Below are positions 54,201 through 64,000 of a stretch of DNA of 64,000 nucleotides, piece by piece. Under the pieces are notes generated by a model that worked only from the letters and a program-made list of their open reading frames with translations, made no database searches and was not told where the DNA came from. The stretch is from Atrichornis clamosus (Eukaryota; Chordata; Aves; Passeriformes; Menuridae). The stretch spans positions 186,001-250,000 of the forward strand of contig WBMZ01006362.1 of the NCBI GenBank assembly GCA_013400975.1, given 5' to 3'. The stretch's first letter is position 1; each line of letters starts with the position of its first letter. The position numbers and the translations under genes were made by a program.

Positions 54201-57200
54201 AAATAAATTGTTAATGGAATCAGGTGTCTTTGATCCAGTCTTTATTTGCAATGAATGTATAGCCTTCATTTCCCTAAGTGAAGAACAAATTGAACAGCGG
54301 GAGACTATTTGCAGCTCCAAGCTCTTTACAGTCATTACTTGCTCCAAGAAGTTCTCTAGGGACATTTCTCAGGTCCCCCTTTCCATGCCTAGGAGCCAAG
54401 ATCTCAGTTTCTGTGATATCAGCTGTTCTCTTGAGTTCCCACTTCTGTTTTTCTGCTTTATATATTCCTGTCTTACATATTTGTCTTATATATTCCTGTC
54501 TTTTTCTCTTATGTATTCATCCATTTGCTTCTAAAAAAAATCTTATGAAAAAAAGCCACATGTGCCTTTGTTTAATCAGTACTGTGTGCCATTTATCTAG
54601 CTGGGGAGCTATATTGCTTCATGAAGGATCTTATTACTTCTTACTAAGGTGTTACATTGGGCCTGGGAATTAGGCCCTCCAGTTTTAATGACTCTTTGCC
54701 TATCACAAGGGCAGCAACAGTGGAAACTTAGAGATGCCTGCAAGTGATTGGTATCAAAAAGAAAGTCAGCTGTATGGTACTTGGATTGCTGTCTTTCTTA
54801 GAGATGCCTGCAAGTGATTGGTATCAAAAAGAAAGTCAGCTGTATGGTACTTGGATTGCTGTCTTAGATTAGGAGTCATTTTGAACTAAAAATGTGATTG
54901 TTACCATACTCAAGGCAGGGAAAATCCTTCAGTTTCTGAGCAGTCATAACTAAAACATGTATTTCTCTGTTGCTATGAAAATTACATTTTAAACTACAGC
55001 CAGTTCTTAGATAAAGATGTGTTGGTTTTGTTCTCCCACCGCAGAGGGAGAGGGCCAGCAGCCAAAAGAACAAACCTTTTCTTAAAGCTGTACTAAGTAT
55101 GTAGTATATTGGCATATGAGCAAACAGTTGTAATGACCTTTTCAGCCCTCCAAAGCCTCCAGTGCAGAGCCAATGTGGTTCGTAAAGAAAAGGGACCTTG
55201 GAGTTCACCTTGCTGTGGTGGTATTTTATTTAATGGAGAATCTGTGCTGGGCTTGTGCAGTGGCAGCGTGTCTGCTATAACATAGGCTGGGATGTCAGGC
55301 AGATCTGGTATTTTCTTGACGTAAAAAGGATTAACTTACTGAAATAAGGTACTTTCCAAATTTCTTGAGTTGTTAAGAACAATAAAAACATCAGTAAAAC
55401 ACACTTGTGGAGCTATCACCAACAACCCCTTATAATGTTTCAGTGCTGATCCAAATCCCTGCTTTGTAAAGCATGTTGATTTGCAATGATGAAACAATAA
55501 TATGTGTTTGATGAGGCACATCCTTCTTATTGTGTAGTTCATGATGTCAGTGGCACTCCAGCAAGGCTTGTACTTGAACTATTTCAGTGACTTCAGTGGC
55601 ACTAAGATTTCTTTCATTGTAAATTATTTAGGACGTAGAAACCTGTTTTTAACAAGTAAAGACTCTCTGTTCAAAAGCCTGTTGTCTCTGCCATGTAACA
55701 AATAAATTTCCTATGTAGGTTTAAATAAATAATATTTTTGGTTTCTTCCTATCTGCAAAATGGCAAGGAAAATTAAAGACAAGTTTATAAAGATTAGAAT
55801 AATTCTTCAGGGAGCCAATGCCATGAAGAAAGTACAGAAGGGCATGTAAGATAGCACAGGTCAAGGAAAGGATTTTGTAACACGCCGTCTGTTTTTAATT
55901 AGCATCTTGGCAAACTGAAAGAGCTCAAACATTTTTCCATGAAGGCATGTATTATAGACTTTCCTAGCTGCCAATTAAATGGCATTTAGCTACAGTGACA
56001 GTAGTATGTTGTTTTGGGTCTGTAGAAAGAACTTGTGCATTCTAGAAATCTGGGACATTTTGTTTTGGATACAGGGTTCTTACTGGGCTGGATTTTCTAT
56101 CTCTTATTTTTACTGTAGGGGTGAAGGATACCTTCTATGAATAACTACTAAATTAGGAAATAGATCAAGGAGCTGGCAGAGTGGCGGCAGTAATTACAAA
56201 GTGGCAGTTTGTATACACCTGTTGAAAGTCTCCTCCAGTTAGATGATAATTTTAAACAATGGTAGCCAAATTCTAGGGCATTTTATGAGGTTCATCTTTT
56301 GTCCTGTTTTGTAGAGACCGAGGTACTTTGTTGCCAGTTCTGTCCTATGGTTCGTTTAAATGTTTGTGTGCATTTGTAAGGTGAAACTGCCCCTCAGGCC
56401 TGTGGCTCCCTATACATTTTCTGTAACAGTGAAACCAATGCTCTCTGCCCACTCCTGTCCTCAGCTGCTTGTTTTGTCTCTAGCTATCTAGCATTTTTGT
56501 TTGTTTGTTTTTGGAAGGATTTGGGCTTCTTTAGGGTTTTATTTGTTTTCGTGTTCTTTTACCAGCTCGTTTATTTAATCCAGTTTAGAGAATAGCATTA
56601 GAGACAGAAACACCAGTACTGAGCTGTGGAAGAGAGCAGAATCAATAGTACTTGGAAGAGTGGGGAAGAGAGAAACCATCCTATTAAGGAAAGAATTGCA
56701 CAGAAATATGTTCTTAAAATCACCACGCCAGTTTCTTCAAAAGCCATGAGACCATTTTCTATTGTAAATTAAGCATAGATTCTCTCAGAAGTATCATGCT
56801 TTTAATGTCTGGTCGAGCTATGTAGGGGAAAAAAAGGCAAAAAAGTAACTTGCATATCTGAAAAAGACTTTTTCTCGCTAGGAGGTTCATATAGAGGGCA
56901 CTTAATCTTACAGTAGGATGTATGCTAGGTGATGAGTGTGATGTCAGTTCCACTGAAATGGATGCGCATGTTGTCCATTTCAGAAGTGTCCCCATTTCCA
57001 ACATGTGAGAAGCTGATCTTTCCTGAGTAAACTACAGGCAAATCTTCTTGGAAGTTTTCTTGAAAAATTGAAAAAATGCAGATTTCTGCAGCAAGTGTAA
57101 ACATCATGTTCTTTTATACTGTTTCCTTTCTTATACTTCCCCCATATTAGGTGTGGTCTCAGTTCCTGCTGTGAATCGTGAAGTAGCACAGGTTCACAAA

Positions 57201-59180
57201 TCTTTGAATTGGGCTCTGGTTTGCTTTTTGAGCTTGTATGTTTGCTCTTTCATTTCCCCCCCAACCTTAAATATCCATTGTTAGCATTTTCAAGGCAAAA
57301 CACAGACAATAGAAGCAAAGCAAGAACTCTTTATGTAGGTCTGGATAAAAGTGGCTGGTAATCAGGAGAGCAGTTAACTTGATGCTACTGGATTGTATTC
57401 TGCAAAGCCCACTGCTTTGAACAGAGCTTAGAGGCAAATGAAGCATCAAGAATCATAAAGATGTTGAAAGTCCTTGGTTGCAACAAAATAAAATAGATTA
57501 ATTTTGCCTGGCTTCCCTTTGAAAGTAATACATTGTGCATCTGTTTTTCTTAAAGAGAGATCATTCAGAAACCAGCACATCTCTCCTGACGTACTTTTTG
57601 GTTTTGGTCAAATTCTGGTGTACCTAAGCCAGCGAGCAATTCCAGCAACACCCACATACGCACCAGGATATGCTCAGTGGAGCACGTGTTCTACATCACT
57701 ATGAAGTTTTGGCCAGAAGAGCTAACTTCAGAGGTAATGGTGTCTAATTCCACACTGAACTGTGAACTGGATACTTTATGCAAGGGAAAGGAGACCACCC
57801 TCCAAGTCTTTCTTTCCTCCAAAGCTGGCAGCAGTTAAGTAGCCATTTCCTCAGCTTTTTGACACAAGGACTGACCTGTTTCTGCTTTTAATGAAACTCT
57901 GGTGTAATAAAAAAGGATGCCCATAATACGAACCTGTATAGACAGGATAGGGCAAAGTCAGCAGAACTTTCCAAATAAAAAGTTTTGGGCAGTCCCATAA
58001 TCATTCCCAAGCTTGTCTGTGCTATGAACTGTTGTAAAGGCATCTCGAGTTTTCTTATGCCTAACCTGCAGAAGGCCTCTTCCTGGCAAGGGCACTTGGT
58101 GCCAGATCCACCAGGAAGCATAGTCTTTTCAGAACTGTTTAGAATTCACAAGACTTAGTTTTGTTTATTGAAAGTACAGCCTCATTCTCAGCTGCTTTAA
58201 ATTTGCCATTTGCTGCAGAATTTCTTAAAAGGGGGGAACCAAGAGAGCAAAACTCAGACTCACGAGATGTTTGTAGGAGTCTTTGATCTCAAAATCCTTC
58301 TGCTCCAAACACAGTGGTACATAGCAATGATAATGTTTTGTTCTTTAGGAGACCCGTGAATACTGGGTGTGATTCGGACTATTGCCCATCTGTGTGGTGT
58401 AATATTATGGGCTTAACACCAAGCACAGTAAAGTTCACTAAAGTCTCATTATCACCATCAGTGGATTTTGGAATAGGCTACGTATATGCAGGCAGCTCAT
58501 CCTGAACAGAGAAAAGGCAATGCAGTTTTCTAAAAGCAGGATGAAATTAAGGATAACTAACAGGATATGCATCTGCAAAGGGAAGTGTACTGAGCATGAA
58601 ACCACAGGAAGCTTATTCAAATTTTGTCATATGTTCGTAATGAAAACATACTGGTCTAATTCAAGTATGCAGATATAGTCATTGGTGCAGAGTTAATCCC
58701 TCAAAAAATGTTAAATATTTTTTAAAATAAGTTTTGGTTCTATGTTCTGACCATTTGTATTTGCTGTCCTCAAATATTTTAGCAAACAGGTTTACTTGTA
58801 GAATTATTCACATTGTAACCAGATAGTGGAGAATATGTACCAAAAATACATGCTTAGTAAATATCAATAATAATAAATGCATATGTTTGCTCTGGAAATG
58901 AAGTCATGGAAGTTGTGCTAAGAACACAAGCAATAGTGGGTGGTGAATACCTTTAGTGGCCGCAGGCAAAAGTAGCTTTAATTTTGACTGTTATATACCT
59001 GCACCAAGCTTGTTACTAGATGGTTGATTATCATAAAAATTGTTGTAACCAAACAATTTGGATACGTTGGAAGAAACAGCAATTTGTTTCTTACCACGTA
59101 GAGCCACTGCGTGGGAAACAATCGGTCACTCAGGCGTAGTTGGCTCTGGTCAACACTGAAGAGGTGAAATATGACTGCAC
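45250..59180. other. FRA10AC1-LGI1 intergenic region, left part
   Basis: About 14 kb of AT-rich sequence. Open frames are all short and have no recognisable motifs or exon pattern. Features seen: a purine-rich stretch at about 46950-47000 and the 70-bp duplication at 54727. No retrotransposon was recognised. Confidence 0.6.
54727..54865. repeat. Perfect 70-bp tandem duplication
   Basis: Two adjacent copies, 54727-54796 and 54797-54865, each beginning cttagagatgcctgcaagtg. No mismatch seen. In the FRA10AC1-LGI1 intergenic region. Confidence 0.95.
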
Positions 59181-59189
59181 AGTCGTGCA

Positions 59190-59620
59190 GGAAACACTGC
59201 AGCCGCTCGGCTTCGGGCCGCGAGGGTCCTTTCCGCTGCTACAGCGAGGGCTGGCATCGCAGGGGGCGCGGGGACCAGGGACGGCGAGGGGCAGGCCGGG
59301 CGCTCCCTCCGGCCCTGCCTCGTCCCGGCCCCGGCCGAGGCCGCTCAGGGCGGGCGCCGCCCGGGGCCGCTGCGTTGCCGGGATACGGGGCCGCGACGAG
59401 GCGGCGGCGCGGGGCCCGCGACAGGCCCCAGCCGGTGTCCCCCTGCCCGTGTTCCCCTGCCCGTGTCAAAGAAAAAGTGTCCCTCTGCCAGTGTCCCGCT
59501 GCCAGTGCTCCCCCGCTCAGCCCAGAACGCGCCTGGCCGCCGGCCCTCTCCGCGGCACGGCGAGGTGCAGGTTTTTCGGGTAGAACGTCAAGTGATGGGA
59601 AGCAGACCGAGGAACGCATC
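59190..59620. promoter_or_regulatory. Orphan CpG island
   Basis: About 430 bases of very GC-rich, CpG-dense sequence with sharp AT-rich borders, about 3.8 kb upstream of the LGI1 start codon. No gene with recognisable protein starts here; the 130-165-codon frames are Arg/Pro/Ala-rich composition artefacts. It may be a distal LGI1 promoter or a non-coding RNA promoter. Confidence 0.6.
59433..59512. repeat. Degenerate minisatellite in the orphan island
   Basis: Repeated variants of a 12-14-base unit (gtgtccccctgccc; gtgtccctctgcca; gtgtcccgctgcca), interrupted once by caaagaaaaa. Confidence 0.7.
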
Positions 59621-59639
59621 CACAACTCCCTCATCCCCC

Positions 59640-62465
59640 CTGCTGGAACAGTGCTGAAAGAAAAATAAATGAATTTTGAATCCCATTGTAACTACTCAGT
59701 ACCTGAAACACCCGGGAAAACAAGCAGGGACTGAGAGGCAGGCGCTGGTCCGTGGGCGCAGCAGGCCACTGCCTGCTCCGCTGGCCAGCAAACAAACAGC
59801 CATGGCATCGGCAAAGGGTGAGCCAAGTGTCGCTGGGGTGGAGAGAAGCTATGCCACCGAAAATCCATGAACCAATTTGTTTTTAAACTGCTACATGGCA
59901 AGAAATGGGATGCTGAGCTTGGCAGAATAGGATCCTGGAAAATGTGATTATGCCTCTCTTTTGATGGGGCTGTTATAAATATTCATGATATTTGCAGTTT
60001 TGGAAAAAGCAGGTTTTTTGGCATATAGTTTGGAATAGAAAACTAACTTCCAGGCGGTTCTCTGCATGGGCAAAACTGGAGTCAGGTTACTGCTCTGCTG
60101 CAGAATTTGCTTTTGTTACTGAAAAAAAGGCTACCCTGCAAAGTTTTCAGGAGGTTCACAATGTGGTTGGAGTATTAATTAAAGAGAAATGCCTACGTAA
60201 TTGATGGTGGATTTCAGTGAATGAGCCAAAGGAAATGAAACACAGGATTTCACCATCAATGGCAAAATATTGCCATGGCAATGGGTAGCTTTGCCAGGAA
60301 TAAACAAACAAACAACAACAGGCCTCATCTCTTTCAGAAAAAAAGTTAGAGAATTTTCTGTTTATACCTCACCAAGTCTGTGCCTTTGGACATTTTGGAG
60401 GGCAGAAAACAATGTACCCTACTTATGCAAGTCCCACAAATACAGCTCCCTTCTCAGTAGTAGAGTTAGATCATTTCCAGAGCAAGAAGTAACCTTTATA
60501 CCCAAGAGAAGGCATCGAAATTTGCTTAATAATGATTTCAGTGCTTTGGCTACTGTAATCCTGTTCCATTTACTTACAGAAGGTGGAAGGGCTCAGAAAT
60601 AACACAGGTTTCTGTCACTCTTAGCTGAAGTCAATCCTGCTTCAGGAGAGACTGCTGATAGGGAAGGTTTTCTTGAGAGCAAAAACATGGACCTACACTT
60701 AAATTAATAAAGAGCTTTATAAAAACACAAAGGAGAGAGCAAGGGAGCTCAGAAAGCACGAGCTGCCCTTTCTTCCACAGGCACGGATGCCTGGTGGGAA
60801 GCATGCCCATGCACAGGCAGTGCAGTCCTCTCCCAGCATGGCCTTTGAAGGTGGCCGTGTGCCTCTGAAAGCATTCTGGACATTTCTGGCCCCACCCAGT
60901 CCTTCCAAGGATGCAGTCCCACCACCTGGTCTGAGTTCTGCACGTCTCCCTTCATCCCAGGGAGACGGACCTTAGCCAGCGCCCAGTCAAGGATTCAGCA
61001 ATGCTGAAGTCCTGCCTTGTATCCATACGCTGAGTTTCCTGTATTTTTGCAGGCTGTTGTTCCACCCGTAGCATATGAAATTCCTGGTGGGCAACCATAT
61101 CTGGATATGCACTTGGGTCCTGCTGGGATTGTTCCTGAGGAAGACAGACATGGCCTGATTTTGATCTTGGGATTTTGTGGCTTGTAGAGCAGGAGCAATG
61201 GGCCAGAGCCAGGTGGCCATGTGGAATAATAGGAGGGGTAATCAGAAGTCAAAAGATATCTCCTCATCAGGAGATCAAATGTCTCTCGGTGAGGAGACAG
61301 CATCTATGTGAAGGAGCCAGTAGTGAGCCTGACTGTATTAAATGTCTGTACCTTTGGGTTGACTCTAGTAGGTTTTGTGAGCTGTGTAACATAAACAGTC
61401 CAGTGGGGAAGTGTTAAGATGTGTTAAAGTTTGCAAAACTCTTCTAATAGCAGTCCTATATTGAACAAAAAAATCATCCCATATGGCTTCCCAATCATTT
61501 GGCACTTGTTAGTTTTGTCTTACCATTCTTAATATAATAACACTTAGGTGCTGCTTAAGTTCCCTATAAAATATTTAATGTAGTTTACTGTAAAGTCTTC
61601 AAGCTGAGGACTGTATCTTACGGAGCACTCATACCACACCTAAGACTCATTTCTATTGCAGCCTCCAGGCAGTATTGTAAAGGTTCATTATTACCACTAA
61701 GATCTGTCACTATCCTGTCACTTTTCAAAGAAGGTCCATTCTTAACTACAGGTTTAACATAGCTGGTATTTAAATAACAATTTTCTTTTTTTTCCATCTA
61801 AAATGATCAAGCCTGTGCCAAGCAAATAAATTTTTAAACTTGAACTTTAGATTAATATTGTTTATATTGAACTGTGTTTGATCTACTTTATTTAACCAGC
61901 TCAGAAAACATGCAACAAATAAGAAGAGTTCTTTTTCTTAAAAAAAAAAAAAAGAAAAAGAAGCTGCATTTGGGGTCTATTTTGCATGAGAAAATATTTT
62001 GTTTAGGAATGACAGTCATAGGCATTCTCTCATACATTGTAATATTTTCCATGTGTGGCAGCTTGTTTTTCAGTGGTAAAAATATGTGCAATAAAGGCTA
62101 AGGATAAAAATTAATCTAACAGCTTTTGCAGCAATGCTTTTGATGGTTTCACTCGATTTCATTTTCCTGTGGATACTGCCATTAGTTCTGCTGCTTGCAG
62201 TATGTGAAGCATAATTCTGAAAGGTTCACGAGGTTGTAGGGATCCAGTAAGAGATGACTGATTTCTTCCCCCACACACATACACTCCACCCCACACCCAC
62301 TCACCCACCCACCAGCAAAACATAATGCTGTACTATTTTTGGTAACAGGGAAAGGGCCTCCCTGTGAAAACAGAAAGCAGTGTATTTCTCAGTTACATCA
62401 CTTTGCAATCTAATGCTGTGTTGTGCTCAGTGTTTTTGTGGTGATGCAAGTCTTTTTTTTCCCTT
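59640..62465. other. FRA10AC1-LGI1 intergenic region, right part
   Basis: Mostly AT-rich. It contains one unexplained open block at about 60995-61303, a poly-A tract at about 61941-61953 and a CA-rich, CACCC-rich stretch at about 62271-62320. No gene recognised. Confidence 0.6.
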
Positions 62466-62466
62466 T

Positions 62467-62528
<62 letters not shown>

Positions 62529-62552
62529 TCTTTTTTTTTTTTCCTCCTTGTT

Positions 62553-62719
62553 NNNNNNNNNNNNNNNNNNNNNNNNNNNNNNNNNNNNNNNNNNNNNNNN
62601 NNNNNNNNNNNNNNNNNNNNNNNNNNNNNNNNNNNNNNNNNNNNNNNNNNNNNNNNNNNNNNNNNNNNNNNNNNNNNNNNNNNNNNNNNNNNNNNNNNNN
62701 NNNNNNNNNNNNNNNNNNN
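62553..62719. other. Assembly gap (167 N) within poly-T
   Basis: The gap is flanked by about 80 bases of near-pure T on the left (from 62470) and about 23 T on the right. Translations of poly-Phe/poly-Lys across it are meaningless. It sits in the presumed LGI1 promoter/5' region. Confidence 0.98.
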
Positions 62720-62934
62720 TTTTTTTTTTTTTTTTTTTTTTTCCCTTCAGCCGGTTGGATTTTCCCCATCTTACAGCACCTCGCAGGTCTCTTCTCTGAG
62801 CAGTACGTTGCCTGAGTGAGTGGAAACATACAGATCAGCTGCAGGTTTCTGTCTACAAAAACAGAGTGAAAGAGAAAGAAAAGGGTTGGGAAACCAGAGA
62901 CAAATATTGACCTGGACTTATAGAAAGACATCCA

Positions 62935-62946
62935 ATGGCTGAATAA
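62935..62946 (+). promoter_or_regulatory. Three-codon upstream ORF before LGI1
   Basis: ATG GCT GAA TAA, 62 bases before the chosen LGI1 start. It matters only if the transcript begins upstream of it, which the sequence does not show. Confidence 0.4.
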
Positions 62947-62958
62947 AGAACCCTGTTC

Positions 62959-63078
62959 ATGTTTTGGGATATTCTTTCAACTGGCTGGAACGAGAGCGGA
63001 TCAAAAGAATGGGAAATGCCAGCAGACCCTTTAGAAGAATTGCTTATTTCTTATGCCTTTTATCTGTGCTTTTGCTGA
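62959..63078 (+). promoter_or_regulatory. Overlapping upstream ORF of LGI1
   Basis: An ATG in the +1 frame opens a 39-codon frame that ends with TGA inside the signal-peptide coding region. It could reduce initiation at 63009 if included in the mRNA. Confidence 0.4.
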
Positions 63079-63199
63079 CTGAAGGGAAGAAACCAGTGAA
63101 GCCAAAATGTCCTGCCTGGTGTACTTGTACCAAAGATAATGCTTTATGTGAAAATGCCAGATCTATTCCTCGCAGCGTTCCGCCTGATGTTATCTCACT
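63009..63199 (+). CDS. LGI1: LGI1 coding exon 1
   Basis: 191 bases; [14 protein letters not shown] to PPDVIS; donor gtaagg; leaves two bases. Confidence 0.93.
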
Positions 63200-63646
63200 G
63201 TAAGGGCTGTAAGCATTTGGTTATTTAATTTATGATTTAAAATGAACTAGGATGTGTGGTGTTTTCAGTGCATACAGAAGGATGCTTGCTGCAGGGAGTA
63301 CCTCCAGGATTTAGAATCATCAGCTAATGTGTTAAAACTGTGCTGCTGCATCCTTGAATCCTGATTTTTATATCTCTTTCATCTGTCTGTCTGTATGTGC
63401 ACACATCTCATTTTATACCTTCTTGTATACTACATGAAACCTGTCATATTATATTTTGGGGGGTTAATTTTTTTTACTTATATAAATCAATTTCTCTGTG
63501 GTGACCAGATCAGTATTATAACCATGAATATATGAGGCTACATTAATATATGGTTGTTTTTTTTTTCTTTACAGATCCTTTGTGAGATCTGCTTTTACTA
63601 AAATCCCGGAAGGGAGTTTTTTGCTCACACCATCTCTGCAGCTTCT
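63009..63646 (+). CDS. LGI1: LGI1, leucine-rich glioma-inactivated 1 (first two coding exons, 3' partial)
   Basis: Secreted neuronal glycoprotein that bridges ADAM22/ADAM23 receptors at synapses; human mutations cause lateral temporal lobe epilepsy. The window holds coding exon 1 (63009-63199) and exon 2 (63575-63646), together about 87 residues of a protein near 550. Visible parts: signal peptide (hydrophobic [13 protein letters not shown], about residues 11-26), LRR N-terminal Cys cap C-X3-C-X-C-X6-C in [14 protein letters not shown], and the first leucine-rich repeat ([10 protein letters not shown]) on a 72-base exon, as is usual for LRR exons. Start chosen at 63009: it is the only in-frame ATG after the stop at 62940-62942, in good context (AGAATGG). 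Human begins eight residues earlier, where this sequence has CTG. The later LRRs and the EPTP propeller lie beyond the window. Confidence 0.95.
63575..63646 (+). CDS. LGI1: LGI1 coding exon 2
   Basis: 72 bases, one LRR unit; [17 protein letters not shown]; long T tract before the acag acceptor, donor gtgaga. Recalled human sequence has GFTEISEGSFLF here. Confidence 0.95.
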
Positions 63647-64000
63647 GTGAGAAATATTTATATGATACAGTTTTTGTTATGAAATGTATATGTATTCATA
63701 AATACTTTAGAAAGGGTCTCAGTATTAATTTTATAAGAAACATCTACAGAAGATTTATTAGATCATAAAATACAAGACTTTTTAGCAATTTGAAAGATAG
63801 TGCATGTTTAATGTTTTCAAAGTGTTTTTACTTAGTATTTTGCAAGGCTGTCTGTTGTCAATGCTACTTGGAATGATTACATGCTGAAGCTTTTGGTGAC
63901 AGAATGTATGTTATCTTCATTATACTTTAATTAACATTACACTAGGGACTTGAGTATTGCAACAATTATTCTTATTTCTTTTCTGCATTCCCGCGACCTG

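Noticed and set aside
59140..59668. Frames of 131-165 codons on both strands at the orphan CpG island
   Set aside because: Same composition artefact; overlapping frames on both strands, no motif, no clear splice continuation.
62380..62931. Frames encoding poly-Phe/poly-Lys with unknown residues
   Set aside because: Translation of homopolymer T and assembly gap; not a gene.
63647..64000. Search for LGI1 coding exon 3
   Set aside because: No 72-base LRR-like exon with splice sites is visible before the window ends.

Overview
This window comes from a bird nuclear genome. It carries spliced vertebrate genes in AT-rich sequence with CpG-island promoters. Three truncated CR1 LINE copies are present, and CR1 is the typical avian retrotransposon. 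Gene order is PDE6C (+), FRA10AC1 (-), LGI1 (+), the same order and orientation I know from human 10q23.33. The species was not determined.

Layout. 1-7732: intron 1 of PDE6C, holding one CR1 copy; exon 1 (start codon and about 160 residues) lies upstream of the window. 7733-24356: exons 2-22 of PDE6C, the cone photoreceptor cGMP phosphodiesterase alpha' subunit, 699 residues ending in a CVVL prenylation box. 24357-27437: tail-to-tail interval holding the 3' UTRs of PDE6C and FRA10AC1 and an unexplained 126-bp exon-like block. 27438-44527: 14 coding exons of FRA10AC1 on the minus strand, 329 residues, starting in a CpG island at about 44190-45250. 45250-62470: intergenic sequence with a second GC-rich island at about 59190-59620, a perfect 70-bp duplication and no recognised gene. 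62470-62750: poly-T tracts flanking a 167-base assembly gap. 63009-64000: the first two coding exons of LGI1; the rest lies beyond the window.

The three genes are neighbours by ancestry, not a pathway. PDE6C acts in cone outer segments, FRA10AC1 is a nuclear splicing-associated protein, and LGI1 is a secreted synaptic protein. The most useful observations are: shifted start codons of FRA10AC1 and LGI1 relative to human; the exon-like block at 25350-25475; a 105-bp stop-free intron between the metal-binding motifs of PDE6C; a CR1 insertion about 30 bases from a PDE6C splice acceptor; and no long CGG tract at the FRA10AC1 5' end, the site of the human FRA10A fragile site. I found no convincing new biological system. 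Exon boundaries were read by eye from splice sites, reading phase and recalled family similarity.
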